A stretch of DNA of 64,000 nt, from assembly GCF_014698235.1 (NCBI RefSeq), contig NZ_JACJSP010000002.1, forward strand, positions 352,773 through 416,772. Reading direction: 5' to 3'. The notes below the pieces were generated by a model. The model searched no databases. It was not told where the DNA came from and worked only from the letters and a program-made list of their open reading frames with translations. Position numbers and translations under genes: made by a program. The stretch's first letter is position 1. Each line of letters opens with the position of its first letter. The DNA comes from Limnothrix sp. FACHB-406. Lineage in GTDB: Bacteria > Cyanobacteriota > Cyanobacteriia > CACIAM-69d. This document shows positions 54,073-63,569 of the stretch, one piece after another.

Positions 54073-57000
54073 ATGGACGAGCAACGACTTCAGGCTTATT
54101 TGCAATTGATTCAGCAGTTGTTGGCTTGTCCAGAGGGAGAAGAGGCAAGCGTTTTGCAAGCCCAGGCGGAGTTGGTGGATGCGGGTCTAGTAGAAATAAT
54201 GTATTTCGTTCCTGGCCATATGGCATCTATTGGTCACCGTGATGCTGTCTGGCTAAAGCAGTGGGCGAACCGAATAGCACAGACTTTAGAACTGAGATCT
54301 AAGACCGTGTATGCTAATCCAACTACAATGAGTTTTATAGGAGAAGTGATGATAAATATTTATGAAAATCAAGGTAGTGCAAATCGTGTATATGAATTTT
54401 GGAAATTAAATTTAAGGAAGCTAAATTGGGACTTTTTGATCGCGCTGCCATTGGCTTTTCAAGTTCTAAAAAAACAAAATTCACCTGAGTTGGTTGCTGC
54501 CATGTTTGGTGAATTTGGAAATCTGATTGGACAATTTCATTTAGGCATTCGTTGGTTAAACTTAGAAATGGCAATTGTATCGTGCAATCTGTCCTTGGAA
54601 ATCTATACTCGTGAATCTTTTCCTGAAGATTGGGCAACAGCACAACATAATCTAGCTAACGCTTATCTAGACCGTATTTGGGGCAGTGAGGTAGAAAATA
54701 AAGAAATAGCGATTTCCATTTATAAAAAGTCACTAGAAATCAGAAGTCGTGATTTTTGCCCTCAAGACTGGGCAATGACACAGAATAGTCTTGCTAATGC
54801 CTATCGTAATCGTATTCAAGGGAAAATCACTGACAATCTTGAAATGGCAATAGATATTTACAAGAAAGTTCTAGAGGTTTACACTTATGAATCTTTTCCT
54901 CAAGATTGGGCAATGACGCAAAACAATCTTGCTATTGCTTACTATGATCGAGTCCAGGGATATAGATCGGACAATCTAGAGATGGCAATAGATATCTACA
55001 AGGATATTTTAAAAGTTTATACTCGAGAGTCTTTTCCTCAAAAGTGGGCAATGATCCAAAATAACCTTGGAGCCGCTTATCGTCATCGTATTTTTGGAGA
55101 AAGAGCAGATAATTTTGAAATGGCGATTGCTGCGTATCAACTTGCCTTGCAAGTCAGAAAAAAGAAAGAGCTTCCTGAACAGTGGGCAGCAACTCATAGT
55201 AATCTTGCAGTGGCTTATAGCAATCGTATTCGAGGTAAAAAAACAGAAAATTTAGAGATGGCAATTAATCACTGCAAACTTGCTCTAGAAGTTTATACTC
55301 GTGATACATTTCCAAGACAATGGGCAACGATACAAAACAACCTGGCGACTATGTATGGCAATCGTCTAAAAGGGGAGAAAGCTGACAATTTAGAAAAGGC
55401 AATTGCCTTATGTAAGGCTGCTCTAAAGATAAGAAGATTTGACAATTTGCCTGTGCAGTGGGCAGCAACACAGCATAATTTAGCAACAGCTTATAGTCAA
55501 CGTGTAAAAGGTACTAAAGGAAAAAATCAAGAAGCAGCAATAATTGCTTATAAACTTGCCATAAAAGTCTATAAGTATGATGCTTTCCCATATCAATGGG
55601 CAGCTATACAAAACAACCTGGCTCATACTTACCGTGACTATCTTCAAGAAGATGAAGCTGAAAACTTAAAGCAGGCTATTACTGCCTACAACTTAGCGCT
55701 CAAAGTCAGAACCCATCAAGCATTTCCTAATGAATGCCGCCAAACTGCTCGATCCCTTGGCAAGCTCCAAAGCGAGTTACAGAATTGGGATGCTGCGACC
55801 CAAGCCTATGGGCAAGCCCTCGCCGCTGCGGAAAATTTGTATCAAGCCTGTACTTTGCTCGACAGCCAAGCCGGTGAACTTAAAGAAACAGGTGATCTTC
55901 CCCGCCGCGCTGCCTACGCCTACGCCAAAATCGGTCAACTTGATCAAGCGGTTGCCACGATCGAACGGGGCCGCGCCCGGGGTCTCAGCGAACGACTCCA
56001 ACGCGATCGCGCCGACCTCGTGCAACTCCAACAACAGCGCCCCGACCTGTTCGATCGCTATCGCGACATCACCAACCAACTGCAAAACCTGGAAAGCCTC
56101 CAACGCGAACAGCAAGTCCGCGATCGCCAAGCCATCACCCCCGAACAACACCGCAACGAAGCCCAAAGACTCCGCCAGGAATTGACCGAAGCGATCGCCC
56201 AAATTCGCCAAGTCCCCGGCTATGAAACCTTCCTGCAAGCACCCAGCCTCGCAGAGATTCAACAAAACCTCAGCACCGAAGCACCCACCGTCTACCTGAT
56301 TCCCACCCCCAACGGTAGCCTCGCCCTAATCGCCACCCCCCAGGCGATCGACCCCCTGTGGCTCGATGCGTTCCCCGAAGCCACCCTTACCGACTTGGTG
56401 CAAACCTGGCTCAACGCCTCCCAAAATCACCGCAACGACTTCCCCGGCTGGCTGGAGGCGATCGACCAGGGAACCCGCCAACTGTGGGACAACCTGATGG
56501 CTCCCCTAATCGATCGCCTCAAGCAGCACAATTACACCCAAGCGATCCTGATTCCCACCGGCTTGCTCGGGTTGTTGCCCCTTCATGCCGCCTGGACACC
56601 CGACCCCAGCCGCCCCACCGGCCGCCGCTACGCCCTCGATGAGCTGACCTTCACCTACGCCCCCAACGCCCAATCCCTCGTGGCCGCCCGCGCGATCGCC
56701 CAGCGATTCCCCGACAGCCACCTCGATTCAATCCTGGCGATCGACAACCCCCGCCAAGACCTCCCCAGCTCCGAACGGGAAGTCATGGCCGCCGTCAAAA
56801 CCTTTCCCCGCCCCACCGTCCTACGGCACGAAAAAGCCACTACCGCCACCGTTGCTGCAAACCTGGGTCAACAGGCGATCGTCCATTTCTCCTGCCACGG
56901 AACCGCCAACTTCAACGAACCCCTCAATAGCGGACTGCTGATGAACGACGACCTGCTGACCCTGCGCGACCTGTTTAACCTCAAGCTCACCGAAGGCGGC

Positions 57001-57357
57001 AAACACGGCATCCGGCTGGCCGTCCTTTCCGCCTGTGAAACGGGTCTCCCCGGCCTAGACTTAGCCGACGAGGCGATCGGCTTGCCCGTTGGGTTGTTGC
57101 AAGCAGGCGTGGCCGGGGCGATCGCCTCCCTCTGGGCTGTGAATGAGCAAAGCACCATGATCCTACTCACCAAGTTCTACGACCTCTGGCGCAACGATCA
57201 CCTCACCCCACCGATCGCCCTCCGCCAAGCCCAACAGTGGCTCCGCACCGCAACCCCTTCCGAAATTCGCCAGCTCACAGGCATCGGGCTTCGAGGAGCT
57301 GAACACCCATTTGCCCACCCCTACTACTGGGCAGGCTTCAGCTACACCGGCATATAA
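54073..57357 (+). CDS. TPR-CHAT protein (caspase-like peptidase)
   Basis: 1094 residues. Residues about 166-555 hold some eight repeats of 48-50 residues with the theme WAxxQNNLAxAYxxRIxGxxxDNLEMAI, a TPR array. After a coiled-coil region (about 620-700) comes a CHAT domain (about 790-1094) with the catalytic pair His942 (HFSCHGT) and Cys988 (LSACETG), as in caspases and separase. CHAT proteases cut partner proteins when a TPR sensor is engaged; the TPR-CHAT of type III-E CRISPR is one example. The TPR half is AT-rich and the CHAT half GC-rich. The next gene starts 7 bp downstream. Confidence 0.93.
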   Translation: MDEQRLQAYLQLIQQLLACPEGEEASVLQAQAELVDAGLVEIMYFVPGHMASIGHRDAVWLKQWANRIAQTLELRSKTVYANPTTMSFIGEVMINIYENQGSANRVYEFWKLNLRKLNWDFLIALPLAFQVLKKQNSPELVAAMFGEFGNLIGQFHLGIRWLNLEMAIVSCNLSLEIYTRESFPEDWATAQHNLANAYLDRIWGSEVENKEIAISIYKKSLEIRSRDFCPQDWAMTQNSLANAYRNRIQGKITDNLEMAIDIYKKVLEVYTYESFPQDWAMTQNNLAIAYYDRVQGYRSDNLEMAIDIYKDILKVYTRESFPQKWAMIQNNLGAAYRHRIFGERADNFEMAIAAYQLALQVRKKKELPEQWAATHSNLAVAYSNRIRGKKTENLEMAINHCKLALEVYTRDTFPRQWATIQNNLATMYGNRLKGEKADNLEKAIALCKAALKIRRFDNLPVQWAATQHNLATAYSQRVKGTKGKNQEAAIIAYKLAIKVYKYDAFPYQWAAIQNNLAHTYRDYLQEDEAENLKQAITAYNLALKVRTHQAFPNECRQTARSLGKLQSELQNWDAATQAYGQALAAAENLYQACTLLDSQAGELKETGDLPRRAAYAYAKIGQLDQAVATIERGRARGLSERLQRDRADLVQLQQQRPDLFDRYRDITNQLQNLESLQREQQVRDRQAITPEQHRNEAQRLRQELTEAIAQIRQVPGYETFLQAPSLAEIQQNLSTEAPTVYLIPTPNGSLALIATPQAIDPLWLDAFPEATLTDLVQTWLNASQNHRNDFPGWLEAIDQGTRQLWDNLMAPLIDRLKQHNYTQAILIPTGLLGLLPLHAAWTPDPSRPTGRRYALDELTFTYAPNAQSLVAARAIAQRFPDSHLDSILAIDNPRQDLPSSEREVMAAVKTFPRPTVLRHEKATTATVAANLGQQAIVHFSCHGTANFNEPLNSGLLMNDDLLTLRDLFNLKLTEGGKHGIRLAVLSACETGLPGLDLADEAIGLPVGLLQAGVAGAIASLWAVNEQSTMILLTKFYDLWRNDHLTPPIALRQAQQWLRTATPSEIRQLTGIGLRGAEHPFAHPYYWAGFSYTGI

Positions 57358-57364
57358 TCCAGAC

Positions 57365-57628
57365 ATGAATCCCCGAGTCCACAGCGTTATTCCACGCAGC
57401 AATTACACACTTGAAATTCAGTTCACCAATCAAGAAGTGCGAGCTTATGATTGCTTATCGCTCTTAGATTTTGGCGTGTTTCAGGAACTCAGGGACGAAG
57501 CTTATTTTCGGAAAGCCAAGGCGTTCAATGGCACAGTGACTTGGCCCAATGAGCAAGATATTTGCCCAGACACGCTTTATCTAGACTCTATCCCTGTACC
57601 GATCGCCCCCCAAATATTGTCAGCATGA
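57365..57628 (+). CDS. DUF2442 family protein
   Basis: 87 residues from ATG 57365, 7 bp after the CHAT stop. NPRVHSVIPRSNYTLEIQFT, NQEVRAYDCLSLLDFGVFQE, YFRKAKAFNGTVTWPNEQDI and CPDTLYLDSIPV match DUF2442, a small beta-rich family often found beside toxin-like or transposase genes. Partner and role are unknown. Its TGA overlaps the ATG of the next gene (ATGA). Confidence 0.88.
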   Translation: MNPRVHSVIPRSNYTLEIQFTNQEVRAYDCLSLLDFGVFQELRDEAYFRKAKAFNGTVTWPNEQDICPDTLYLDSIPVPIAPQILSA

Positions 57629-58059
57629 ACACCACTTATGACCGCGACTTTTATGCTTGGACACAGGAGCAAATCGCGCTGCTGCAAAATCGTGATTTCG
57701 GGGCGATCGACCTCCCAAATTTAATCGAAGAAATCGCCGTCCTGGGTCGCCAAGAACGTGAGCAGTTGATCAATCGCTTAGGTGTTCTGATTGGTCATCT
57801 GTTGAAGTGGTGCTATCAGCCTGAGAGGCGAAAAAACTCCTGGATCGGCACGATTCGCGAGCAGCGACGACGCATTCAGCGGCTACTCAAAAATAATCCC
57901 AGCTTGCAACCATTTTTAGACGAAGCTTTCCGCGAAGCTTATCTTGATGGGCGAGACCTGGCTATTCAAGAAACTAACCTTGCTGATTCTGTATTTCCCG
58001 AAACTGCGCCATTTACGTTGGAATTTATCTTATCAGATGAATTGGAATTCAGCCCATGA
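57625..58059 (+). CDS. DUF29 family protein
   Basis: 144 residues from ATG 57625, overlapping the DUF2442 stop by four bases. YDRDFYAWTQEQIALLQNRD, DLPNLIEEIAVLGRQEREQL, RLGVLIGHLLKWCYQPERRK and SWIGTIREQRRRIQRLL are the full DUF29 signature. This all-helical family is widespread in cyanobacteria with many paralogues; no function is established. Its stop overlaps the next start (ATGA). Confidence 0.92.
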   Translation: MNTTYDRDFYAWTQEQIALLQNRDFGAIDLPNLIEEIAVLGRQEREQLINRLGVLIGHLLKWCYQPERRKNSWIGTIREQRRRIQRLLKNNPSLQPFLDEAFREAYLDGRDLAIQETNLADSVFPETAPFTLEFILSDELEFSP

Positions 58060-58673
58060 TTCGACCGATTAAGCTACCGGAAAGCTGTTCATTTTCCGAC
58101 TACTTTAAGCTCAATGCCTACCCTGAAGAAATTTTGGCAAATTTCGGCTACGGCTTTGAACTAGCTGAGCTGACATTACCCCAGGCGGAATCATTGCCCT
58201 TCGCGATCGAGCCGCTGCAATTACGGCTCAAAAAAACTATGCACCTGATTCGAGCAGATAACGAAATGGCTCGGCGGGAGTTTTTGATCGCACCCTTGCT
58301 TACGGAGGTAGTGCTGGCCACCAATAGCCAATTGCGGGTTAGCTATCCAGTGGAAGTTAGTAGCCAACTACGAGGCTCGATCGACTATTTCTTGCAGTCA
58401 CGCGATCGCTTACTCGTGATTGAAGCCAAGGATGAAAACCTAGAGCGCGGATTCAAGCAACTGGCCGTTGAGCTAATTGCGATTGCCCAAGAAAACCAAG
58501 AAAGCTTAGTTCTGAAACCCCAACTTTGGGGAGCTGTTTCAATCGGGAAAATTTGGCAATTTTCGTTACTCGATTTTGAGAAAAAAGTGATTTATCAAGA
58601 TCTAAACCTCTATTCAATTTTCACGGAATTGGAACATCTACTCCGAGTCTTGATTGGCATTCTAATGCATTAG
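58056..58673 (+). CDS. Predicted PD-(D/E)XK nuclease-fold protein
   Basis: 205 residues. The likely core is RGSIDYFLQSRDRLLVIEAK (about 109-128), with Asp112 and the E-x-K of VIEAKD, then the helix ENLERGFKQLAVELIAIAQE. This spacing matches restriction-endonuclease-like folds. Large parts before and after are not assignable. It overlaps the DUF29 stop by four bases, so it is translated from the same message. Whether it cuts DNA is not shown. Confidence 0.7.
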   Translation: MIRPIKLPESCSFSDYFKLNAYPEEILANFGYGFELAELTLPQAESLPFAIEPLQLRLKKTMHLIRADNEMARREFLIAPLLTEVVLATNSQLRVSYPVEVSSQLRGSIDYFLQSRDRLLVIEAKDENLERGFKQLAVELIAIAQENQESLVLKPQLWGAVSIGKIWQFSLLDFEKKVIYQDLNLYSIFTELEHLLRVLIGILMH

Positions 58674-58752
58674 CTCAGAATCACAAATGCCACACGAAAA
58701 TTCTCAATTTGATTCATCTTCTAACCTGTCTTGATTAAAGCCCTCGAAACCG

Positions 58753-59208
58753 ATGCTCTACACGGACGAAGATTTATTTGAGGCTGCTCGCACGATTCGC
58801 AGCGAATTACCGGATTTGTTGGCTCCCGAAACTGCAAAAAGCCTAGACAATCGCCTCGCTGAACTGCTGAATCAAGTACCTTTTGATCTGCGCGATCTAC
58901 ATTACGAAACCATCAGCGCGATCGCCACTCAAGTCGAAGAGTACTTAAACACACATGAATCTACAAAAACTTGGCTGCAATCCTTTCTGATTGACTCATC
59001 CAACAACCAACGCAAAAGTTTTGAAGCCCTTCCCGGGAATGCCAGCTACGTTGCGACCGATAAATATATTTGTCCCCACGGCGACTATCGCTGGTCACGG
59101 CGCAGCGTTGGCCAACCGATTCCCCGTTGCCCAACCCATAATCTTTCCCTAATCCCGATCGCTGAATTTCAGCAGCTACGGTCTAATCTCTCGCAGGAGA
59201 ACCCATGA
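58753..59208 (+). CDS. Hypothetical protein with C-terminal zinc-ribbon-like motif
   Basis: 151 residues. The first 100 are helical (DEDLFEAARTIRSELPDLLA, ETISAIATQVEEYLNTHEST). The end has YICPHGDYRWSRRSVGQPIP followed by RCPTHNLSLIP: Cys-x-His and Cys-x2-His pairs that may bind zinc. I do not recognise a named family. 79 bp after the previous gene; its stop overlaps the next start (ATGA), which ties it tightly to the membrane protein. Confidence 0.7.
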   Translation: MLYTDEDLFEAARTIRSELPDLLAPETAKSLDNRLAELLNQVPFDLRDLHYETISAIATQVEEYLNTHESTKTWLQSFLIDSSNNQRKSFEALPGNASYVATDKYICPHGDYRWSRRSVGQPIPRCPTHNLSLIPIAEFQQLRSNLSQENP

Positions 59209-60134
59209 CTGCCAAGGTACTCGAAGGCGCAGGCGGCAAGGTTGCAGAACAGTGGATTTCGAGTCTGCTGACTTCTGCCATTGTCTTTTGGGCGGGGGGC
59301 TTAGTGGCGGTTATTCAGCGATTTGGCTGGCAACCCTTCACGGATTGGTTCACCAAACAGCCGGAACCATTACAGTTGGCTTTGTTGGTGGCCGTGCTGG
59401 GCGGGGCGATCGCCTCAGCAGCCGTAGTGGAACGGTTTCAACTGATGGCACTACGCGGCCTTGAGGGCTATTGGTATCCTATTTTTAATGGATTTAAAGA
59501 TCACTTCATTCGCCAGCAAATCAAGGCTAAGGAAAAGCTTGAATCACAATTTCAAAAATTAGATAATCTCCCAAGACTCACCAGTCGCGATCGCCAATTA
59601 CGTGTCAAACTCGATCGCCAACTCAATAATTTTCCCGTCCAAGATATTGATATGATGCCCACGCCGTTGGGGAATATCTTGCGGGCGGCGGAGTTGCGAT
59701 CGCTCGATAAATATGGGTTGGATGCGGTAATTTGTTGGCCACGATTGTGGCTGTTGCTGCCCGAATCCGCCAAAGCAGATTTACAGGCAGCGCGGGCTGA
59801 ACTGAATGCCATGGCTCGGCTGTGGATTTGGAGCTGGTTATTTTTCATTTGGGCGTTTTGGGCTTGGTGGGCAGCACTAATCGCCCTGTTCTCAATTTGC
59901 TTTGCCTATCACTGGGCGATCGCCGCGGCCAAAACCTATGGCGACTTAATCGAAGCGAGTTTTGATCTCTATCGCGCCTTGCTCTACGAGGCTTTGCGAT
60001 TACCCTTTCCGAAGCAAGCAGACCAAGAACCGGCCGCCGGACGGATGTTAACTCAATATCTTTGGCGTGGTACTTTGCCAGAGTCCTATCAATTCATTGC
60101 AACTTCAGAAATTTCCCCAGTAATTGATCAATAG
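59205..60134 (+). CDS. Four-helix membrane protein of unknown function
   Basis: 309 residues. Two helices near the N-terminus (about 17-42 and 55-77) and two in a Trp-rich hairpin (about 203-238, LWIWSWLFFIWAFWAWWAAL) enclose a large cytosolic part with the motif TPLGNILRAAELRSLDKYGL then DAVICWPRLWLLLP. This motif seems to me to recur in bacterial membrane proteins, but I know no function. Last gene of the CHAT train. A membrane-acting output of the system is inference. Confidence 0.72.
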   Translation: MTAKVLEGAGGKVAEQWISSLLTSAIVFWAGGLVAVIQRFGWQPFTDWFTKQPEPLQLALLVAVLGGAIASAAVVERFQLMALRGLEGYWYPIFNGFKDHFIRQQIKAKEKLESQFQKLDNLPRLTSRDRQLRVKLDRQLNNFPVQDIDMMPTPLGNILRAAELRSLDKYGLDAVICWPRLWLLLPESAKADLQAARAELNAMARLWIWSWLFFIWAFWAWWAALIALFSICFAYHWAIAAAKTYGDLIEASFDLYRALLYEALRLPFPKQADQEPAAGRMLTQYLWRGTLPESYQFIATSEISPVIDQ

Positions 60135-60339
60135 AAATTCGCACATGAAAACTAATTTCATGGCTTTGCTATCTCAGGCGATCGAGCATAGTTGTCTCCC
60201 GGATCCCGACCGCAACAAATGTAGGCGAAAGGCTGGGGCATGATCGCAGACCCGTAATAATTGACGGCGAGGGGGATAATGACCATTCAATCCCCCGATC
60301 GCCCCGTGTTGCGGCTGCCAAATCTGTCATCGGGCAAGG

Positions 60340-61020
60340 CTAGGAAGCCTTGGGAAATTCGTATCGCTTCAGCTCCGTGGTGGTTTGTAGCACATTGCTG
60401 GCATCCCAAATTTGCCACTTCACTGGCCCAACACGATCGGCATACCACATCACCTTGCGGAATGCCGTTCCCGCTTTTTCTCCCGTAATTTCCACCCGAA
60501 TTGTATTAAATTTGCCCGCTGGAACCGTGACCTCTTCCGCCGCCGCTGCCTTGAAGGATTCGGAGGCGTTCGTGGTGGCTGCACCCACCTGCTGACCAGT
60601 CCAAGACCATTGATCGCCCACCTTCGGTGGATTTTTTAAAATGGGCTTGATTGGATCATTAACCGTTTCGTTGGTCATGCCATTACGAGCCAACACAAAC
60701 TTAATTTCCTTGACCCAACCTTCTCCCTTGAGATAGAGCAAATTAGATGGCCCAAATCCCAAATCTTGCTCAGTGGTGTAGCGCATTTGCGAGCCGTCGC
60801 GATCGGCCCCAATCACCTTGATTAGCAAGTTGCCCGTTGTGCCCTGTGCTGCATTGGTCGTGGCATATTCCCAACGACCATTCAAGGGAAAGGGGTAATA
60901 GTCGGGTGGAGGTGGCGCGGCTTGCAGTCCCGTTGCCGTCAGCAGCGCGATCGCCAGTCCCACCACAAACCCAACAACCCAACGGCGGCCCACGAACTCC
61001 CCTAGCCGCTGCCAATTCAT
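60340..61020 (-). CDS. Secreted DUF3108/TapB-like protein
   Basis: 226 residues from ATG 61018-61020. A signal peptide (VGFVVGLAIALLTATGLQA, cut before APPPPD) is followed by a beta-rich domain: YYPFPLNGRWEYATTNAAQG, VGDQWSWTGQQVGAA, TVPAGKFNTIRVEITGEKAG and KVMWYADRVGPVKWQI. The GKF-T-RVE and WYA--VGPVK patterns recall DUF3108/TapB-like secreted proteins. Function unknown. Convergent with the CHAT train and outside the island in composition. Confidence 0.75.
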   Translation of the reverse strand: MNWQRLGEFVGRRWVVGFVVGLAIALLTATGLQAAPPPPDYYPFPLNGRWEYATTNAAQGTTGNLLIKVIGADRDGSQMRYTTEQDLGFGPSNLLYLKGEGWVKEIKFVLARNGMTNETVNDPIKPILKNPPKVGDQWSWTGQQVGAATTNASESFKAAAAEEVTVPAGKFNTIRVEITGEKAGTAFRKVMWYADRVGPVKWQIWDASNVLQTTTELKRYEFPKAS

Positions 61021-61459
61021 GGGGCTAGCTTGGTACTGGGTTTGAGGCGGTCTCTGTTGTGTAATCTTTAGCTGGAAAAATATCATTTCAGATCCAGAAC
61101 AACTACTCCCATCAAGATAGGCATTACCTGCCCGATTGCACAGGAAATATGTTGATCTGTTAAGCACTAACCCAATCAATAAAAATGAGAAGGCTTTTTG
61201 TAATGTCTGATGATTTTGGTTTTGAAATTTTAAGTTTTTGATTTTAAAACTTTAAGTATTAATGAGACTTTGGCTTCTAAAATTTGGGTTGAATTTTATT
61301 GACTCTCAAGGGTTTTCAGAATTGAATCAACTGGACTGACTTGGAGGACGTTGGGTAGATCAGCGGCTTCAAGGTTGACGCAATAACCCGCCCAGAAAAC
61401 CAACAGGAAATGGGTGGGTCGATCGCCCGGATTAACCCACCCGATCGCGCGTTGGGAAC
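61021..61459. other. AT-rich intergenic region with possible glmM terminator
   Basis: 439 bases. GGGTGGGT (61412-61419) and ACCCACCC (61435-61442) form an eight-base stem 18 bases after the glmM stop (minus strand), then ATTTCC: a weak terminator candidate. The part 61140-61310 is the most AT-rich of this region and has AAGTTTT/AAAACTT (61232-61252). It likely holds the promoter of the secreted protein gene. Confidence 0.4.
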
Positions 61460-62956
61460 CTAGCTCAAGTGCGATCGCACCACGGCGGCCAGGCGATCGG
61501 CCCAATGGCGCACCAAATCCGCTTCGGCCGCTTCCACCATCACCCGAATCACCGGCTCCGTGCCCGAAGCCCGCACCAAAATCCGGCCCGCATCGCCCAT
61601 TTGGGTTTCGGCCTGGGCGATCGCCTCGGCCACGGGGGCGCAATCTTGCCAGCCCAACCGGCGCGCGCGATCCTCAACCCGCACATTTTCCAGCAGTTGC
61701 GGATATTTCTGGAAGCTGTCATCCACCCAGGAGGTGAGCGATCGCCCGGACTGCTTCACCAGGGCCGCCAAGTGCAGCGCCACCAACGTGCCATCGCCGC
61801 TGACGGCATAGTGACGGCAGAGGATGTGACCCGACTGCTCACCGCCGAGCATGTAGCCGCGATCGAGCATCGCCTTTTGCACATATTGATCGCCCACGGC
61901 CGTGCGGATCAGATTGCCGCCTTGTTTTTGCCAAGCCCGCTCAAAGCCCAGGTTGGCCATCACCGTCGAAACGATCGTTGCTTCCGGTAGCTTGTCACTC
62001 GATCGCAGGGTTTGGCCCCAGAAATAAAGGATGTAGTCGCCATCAACCACGCGCCCTTGGCCATCCACTGCCAACACGCGATCGGCATCCCCATCAAAGG
62101 CGAAACCCAAATCCGCTTGATGCTCAACCACCGCCGCCTTCAGGGACTCTAAGTGAGTTGAGCCGCAATTCACATTAATCCGATCGCCGTCCGGTTCCCC
62201 GTGCAGCAGAATCACCGTTGCGCCCAACTCCTCAAACACCGCCGGGGCCACCTTGGCGCTGGCTCCCCAAGCCGTATCCAACACCACCTTCAAACCCGCC
62301 AACGGGCGATCGCCCCAGCCCTCTTGCTCTAGGGTTTGTTCCAGGGACACCGCATAGCCGCGCACCAGCTCGGGCCGGAAATAGCCACGCCCGCAACCGG
62401 TCACGGGTTCCAGACCAGGCAACACGTGGTGGCGCAGGGCCGATTCAATTTGTTGTTGGGCTTCCTTGGCCAGCTTGTGCCCATCGGGGCCGAAGAACTT
62501 CAAGCCGTTGTCGCCGGGCGGGTTGTGGCTGGCGGAAATCATCGCGCCCCCGATCGCCCCAGTCGCTTCCACCAAATAGGCCACGCAAGGAGTTGGGCAG
62601 AGTCCCACATTCCACACCTCCAGCCCGGCCGCCGTCAGCCCCGCCGTCAGGGCCGCCGCCAGCATTTCGCTGGAGTTGCGGGAATCTTGGCCCACGACGA
62701 TCGCCCCTTTGCCCGATCGCGCTGCAAACACACGCCCGGCCCAATAGCCCACATGCAGCGCCAGGCTCGCGGTCAACACCTCGCCCACACGCCCGCGAAT
62801 CCCGTCGGTTCCAAACAGGGGCACGCTCTCGGGAATTTCCAGGGGCGACAACCCATGCAGATTCAGATTCAAGCTTGGTTGCTCCAAATCCTGGGGTTTT
62901 TGGTTCAACCCAAGTTCGCCCGATTCGCGACCCAACCGAACAGGAGACGTAACCAT
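61460..62956 (-). CDS. glmM: Phosphoglucosamine mutase
   Basis: 498 residues from ATG 62954-62956. It turns glucosamine-6-phosphate into glucosamine-1-phosphate for peptidoglycan and lipopolysaccharide. The family start [20 protein letters not shown] comes after a 47-residue variable head. Ser143 in [13 protein letters not shown] is the phospho-serine; the Mg loop is [13 protein letters not shown]; the sugar loop is [13 protein letters not shown]; and the phosphate-binding [15 protein letters not shown] closes the chain. The long head could mean a later real start, but no clear ribosome binding site decides it. Confidence 0.94.
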   Translation of the reverse strand: MVTSPVRLGRESGELGLNQKPQDLEQPSLNLNLHGLSPLEIPESVPLFGTDGIRGRVGEVLTASLALHVGYWAGRVFAARSGKGAIVVGQDSRNSSEMLAAALTAGLTAAGLEVWNVGLCPTPCVAYLVEATGAIGGAMISASHNPPGDNGLKFFGPDGHKLAKEAQQQIESALRHHVLPGLEPVTGCGRGYFRPELVRGYAVSLEQTLEQEGWGDRPLAGLKVVLDTAWGASAKVAPAVFEELGATVILLHGEPDGDRINVNCGSTHLESLKAAVVEHQADLGFAFDGDADRVLAVDGQGRVVDGDYILYFWGQTLRSSDKLPEATIVSTVMANLGFERAWQKQGGNLIRTAVGDQYVQKAMLDRGYMLGGEQSGHILCRHYAVSGDGTLVALHLAALVKQSGRSLTSWVDDSFQKYPQLLENVRVEDRARRLGWQDCAPVAEAIAQAETQMGDAGRILVRASGTEPVIRVMVEAAEADLVRHWADRLAAVVRSHLS

Positions 62957-63341
62957 AATTGCGCTCACTCCACACCAAGGGTTTGTGTTGCTTTCCACAC
63001 CAAATCGATCCCGCGTCCGCACGATCGACATAGTTCGCAACTCGCCTGAAGGATAGCACGGGCCGATCGAGCGGTTGGATCGCCCCCGATACCATGGCGC
63101 TGTTTGGGGGAGTGAGTAAACTTAAGGCAGATGTGAGGCGCGATCGCCCCGGTTTGCCCCCAGTCAGGAGGATTCGATCGCATTAAATCAATCAAATCAA
63201 AAGAGCATTCGATCGGTAGGACGTATGGAACCCACAACATTGGCATTCGCAGGCATCGCGGTTCCGATGGCCAATCAGCCCCCCGTTTTCAACGCGCCGA
63301 TCACGCAACATTTCAGTTAAGAGCAACCGACAAACAAAGCC
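62957..63341. other. Divergent intergenic region
   Basis: 385 bases between glmM and the DUF433 gene. TCAATCAAATCAAAAG at about 63188-63203 is AT-rich. A 31-codon frame at 63225-63320 is open but not convincing. No operator is recognised, although an autoregulated antitoxin promoter is expected near 63300. Confidence 0.4.
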
Positions 63342-63569
63342 ATGATCGACTATCGCCAAATCATTACGATCGAGCCGGATAAACGAGGTGGAAAGCCATG
63401 CATTCGGCGTATGCGAATTACGGTCTATGACGTGCTGGGTTGGTTGGCGGCGGAAATGTCCTTTGAGGAAATTTTGGATGATTTCCCAGAGCTGACAATG
63501 CAGGATATTTTGGCTTGCTTGGCCTTTGCAGCCGATCGCGATCATCGACTTGTGGCGATCGCGGCATGA
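63342..63569 (+). CDS. DUF433 antitoxin
   Basis: 75 residues. IITIEPDKRGGKPCIRRMRI, TVYDVLGWLAAEMSFEEILD and DDFPELTMQDILACLAFAAD give the DUF433 helix-turn-helix family, the usual antitoxin of VapB-like type in cyanobacteria. The stop overlaps the toxin start (ATGA). Confidence 0.93.
   Translation: MIDYRQIITIEPDKRGGKPCIRRMRITVYDVLGWLAAEMSFEEILDDFPELTMQDILACLAFAADRDHRLVAIAA

Noticed and set aside
54073..57357. TPR-CHAT as part of a CRISPR type III-E (Craspase) system
   Set aside because: No CRISPR array, Cas7-11/gRAMP or other cas gene is present; TPR-CHAT proteins are common without CRISPR in cyanobacteria.
63225..63320. 31-codon plus-strand frame (MEPTTLAFAGIAVP)
   Set aside because: Has a weak TAGGA before it, but it is too short and without known relatives to support as a gene.
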